Shown here piece by piece: positions 43,218 to 43,765 of a DNA stretch of 43,765 bases; position 1 is the first letter of the stretch; every line of letters starts with the position of its first letter. A model generated the notes under the pieces. It was not told the origin of the DNA. It saw only the letters and a program-made list of their open reading frames with translations, and did no database searches. The DNA comes from Lachnospiraceae bacterium (GTDB lineage: Bacteria; Bacillota; Clostridia; Lachnospirales; Lachnospiraceae). The position numbers were made by a program, and so were the translations under genes. The stretch is taken from positions 1 through 43,765 of the forward strand of contig JAETON010000020.1 in the NCBI GenBank assembly GCA_021771695.1. The letters run 5' to 3'.

Positions 43218-43765
43218 ATGAGAGAATTATTCGTAGAAAAAGTAATTAATACAACAGAAAATTTTTTAGACAATAACCAAAGAATAAGATTAAAAGAAAT
43301 GCTTACAGAAATATGCTTAAATTATCAAATTGAAATTATAGAACAAACTAAAAAGCAAGAAACACAAAAGAATAATACAGATATATTAAATAAATTTATA
43401 TCATCTAAAGAAATTGAAGGTTGCTCAAATAGAACTTTAAATTACTATAAAGATAATATAAGCAAAATGTTAGAGACAATAAATCTTCCAATAGATGAAA
43501 TTACTACTGAAATATTAAGAAATTATTTATCAGATTATAAAAGTAATTCGAATGCAGGTATGGTAACAATAGACAATATAAGAAGAACATTATCAAGTTT
43601 CTTTGCTTGGTTAGAAAACGAAGATTATATTGTTAAAAGTCCAGTTAGGAGGATTCATAAAGTAAAAGCAACTAAAAAAGTTAAAGAAACATTTACAGAT
43701 GAGAATTTAGAAAAGTTAAGAGATACTTGCTCAAATGTGAGAGATTTAGCAATATTAGAACTATT
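43218..43765 (+). CDS. Tyrosine recombinase / phage-type integrase (partial, N-terminal part)
   Basis: The gene runs off the right edge; 182 codons are visible. GGAGGG precedes the ATG at 43218. After about 60 variable residues comes an N-terminal SAM-like core-binding domain, with NRTLNYYKDNISKML (about 72-86), MVTIDNIRRTLSSFFAWLE (about 116-134) and SPVRRIHKVK. Then the start of the catalytic domain appears with FTDENLEKLRDTC and RDLAILEL (about 159-182), typical of XerC/D and ICE/phage integrases. The catalytic Arg, His and Tyr would lie outside. Codons are richer in ATA and AGA, and the DNA is more AT-rich than the core genes, suggesting acquisition. Whether it belongs to a phage, an ICE or a stand-alone Xer cannot be told. 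Confidence 0.85.
   Translation, partial: MRELFVEKVINTTENFLDNNQRIRLKEMLTEICLNYQIEIIEQTKKQETQKNNTDILNKFISSKEIEGCSNRTLNYYKDNISKMLETINLPIDEITTEILRNYLSDYKSNSNAGMVTIDNIRRTLSSFFAWLENEDYIVKSPVRRIHKVKATKKVKETFTDENLEKLRDTCSNVRDLAILEL

Overview
The window is low-GC DNA from a member of the Bacillota, most likely an uncultured, gut-type Clostridia lineage. The evidence is strong AGGAGG-type ribosome binding sites, many consensus sigma-A promoters with 17-nt spacers, hairpin-plus-T terminators, and typical Firmicutes pieces (GdpP, RplI and DnaB close together; TilS next to FtsH; a YabE-like 3D-domain protein). The species assignment is inference. Both edges cut genes: a PD-(D/E)XK-type protein on the left and a tyrosine recombinase on the right.

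Layout. 1-6.0 kb: the tail of a nuclease-like protein, a G5/3D-domain cell-wall protein, exodeoxyribonuclease III, an AI-2E-family permease, an AAA_14/DUF4143 ATPase (minus strand) and a small-multidrug-export-family membrane protein (minus strand). 6.1-10.2 kb: a P-type cation ATPase followed by gene debris, then an Rpn-family nuclease. 10.2-18.1 kb: rpoB and rpoC, each with its own structured leader. They are not flanked by the usual ribosomal-protein genes.

18.3-31.8 kb is the accessory heart of the window. A frameshifted, shortened paralogue lies directly upstream of a 4027-residue surface protein. That protein has a prepilin-like N-terminus, Ig-like and GBS Bsp-like domains, and 13 long InlB/Flg_new-type repeats, 11 of which are exactly 417 bp. 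Two LamG-like domains and a cell-wall-binding C-terminus follow. Downstream, 1 kb without a convincing gene holds an element with perfect 42-bp inverted termini and a minisatellite with higher-order structure. A small anchored protein follows.

33.7-42.9 kb returns to core functions: gdpP (c-di-AMP turnover), rplI, dnaB, tilS and ftsH. A pilin-like secreted protein gene sits between gdpP and rplI, and hpt is absent between tilS and ftsH. A 52-residue membrane peptide follows ftsH. The last 0.6 kb is more AT-rich, favours ATA codons and begins a tyrosine recombinase, so an integrated element probably starts at the right edge.

Two families of REP-like intergenic repeats are scattered through the window. 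One has the core GGGGACGCCC/GGGCGTCCCC. The other carries GGGGACGGGGT...GGGACAGG. One copy of the second family supplies the last codons and stop of the AI-2E permease gene. No tRNA, rRNA or CRISPR array was seen.
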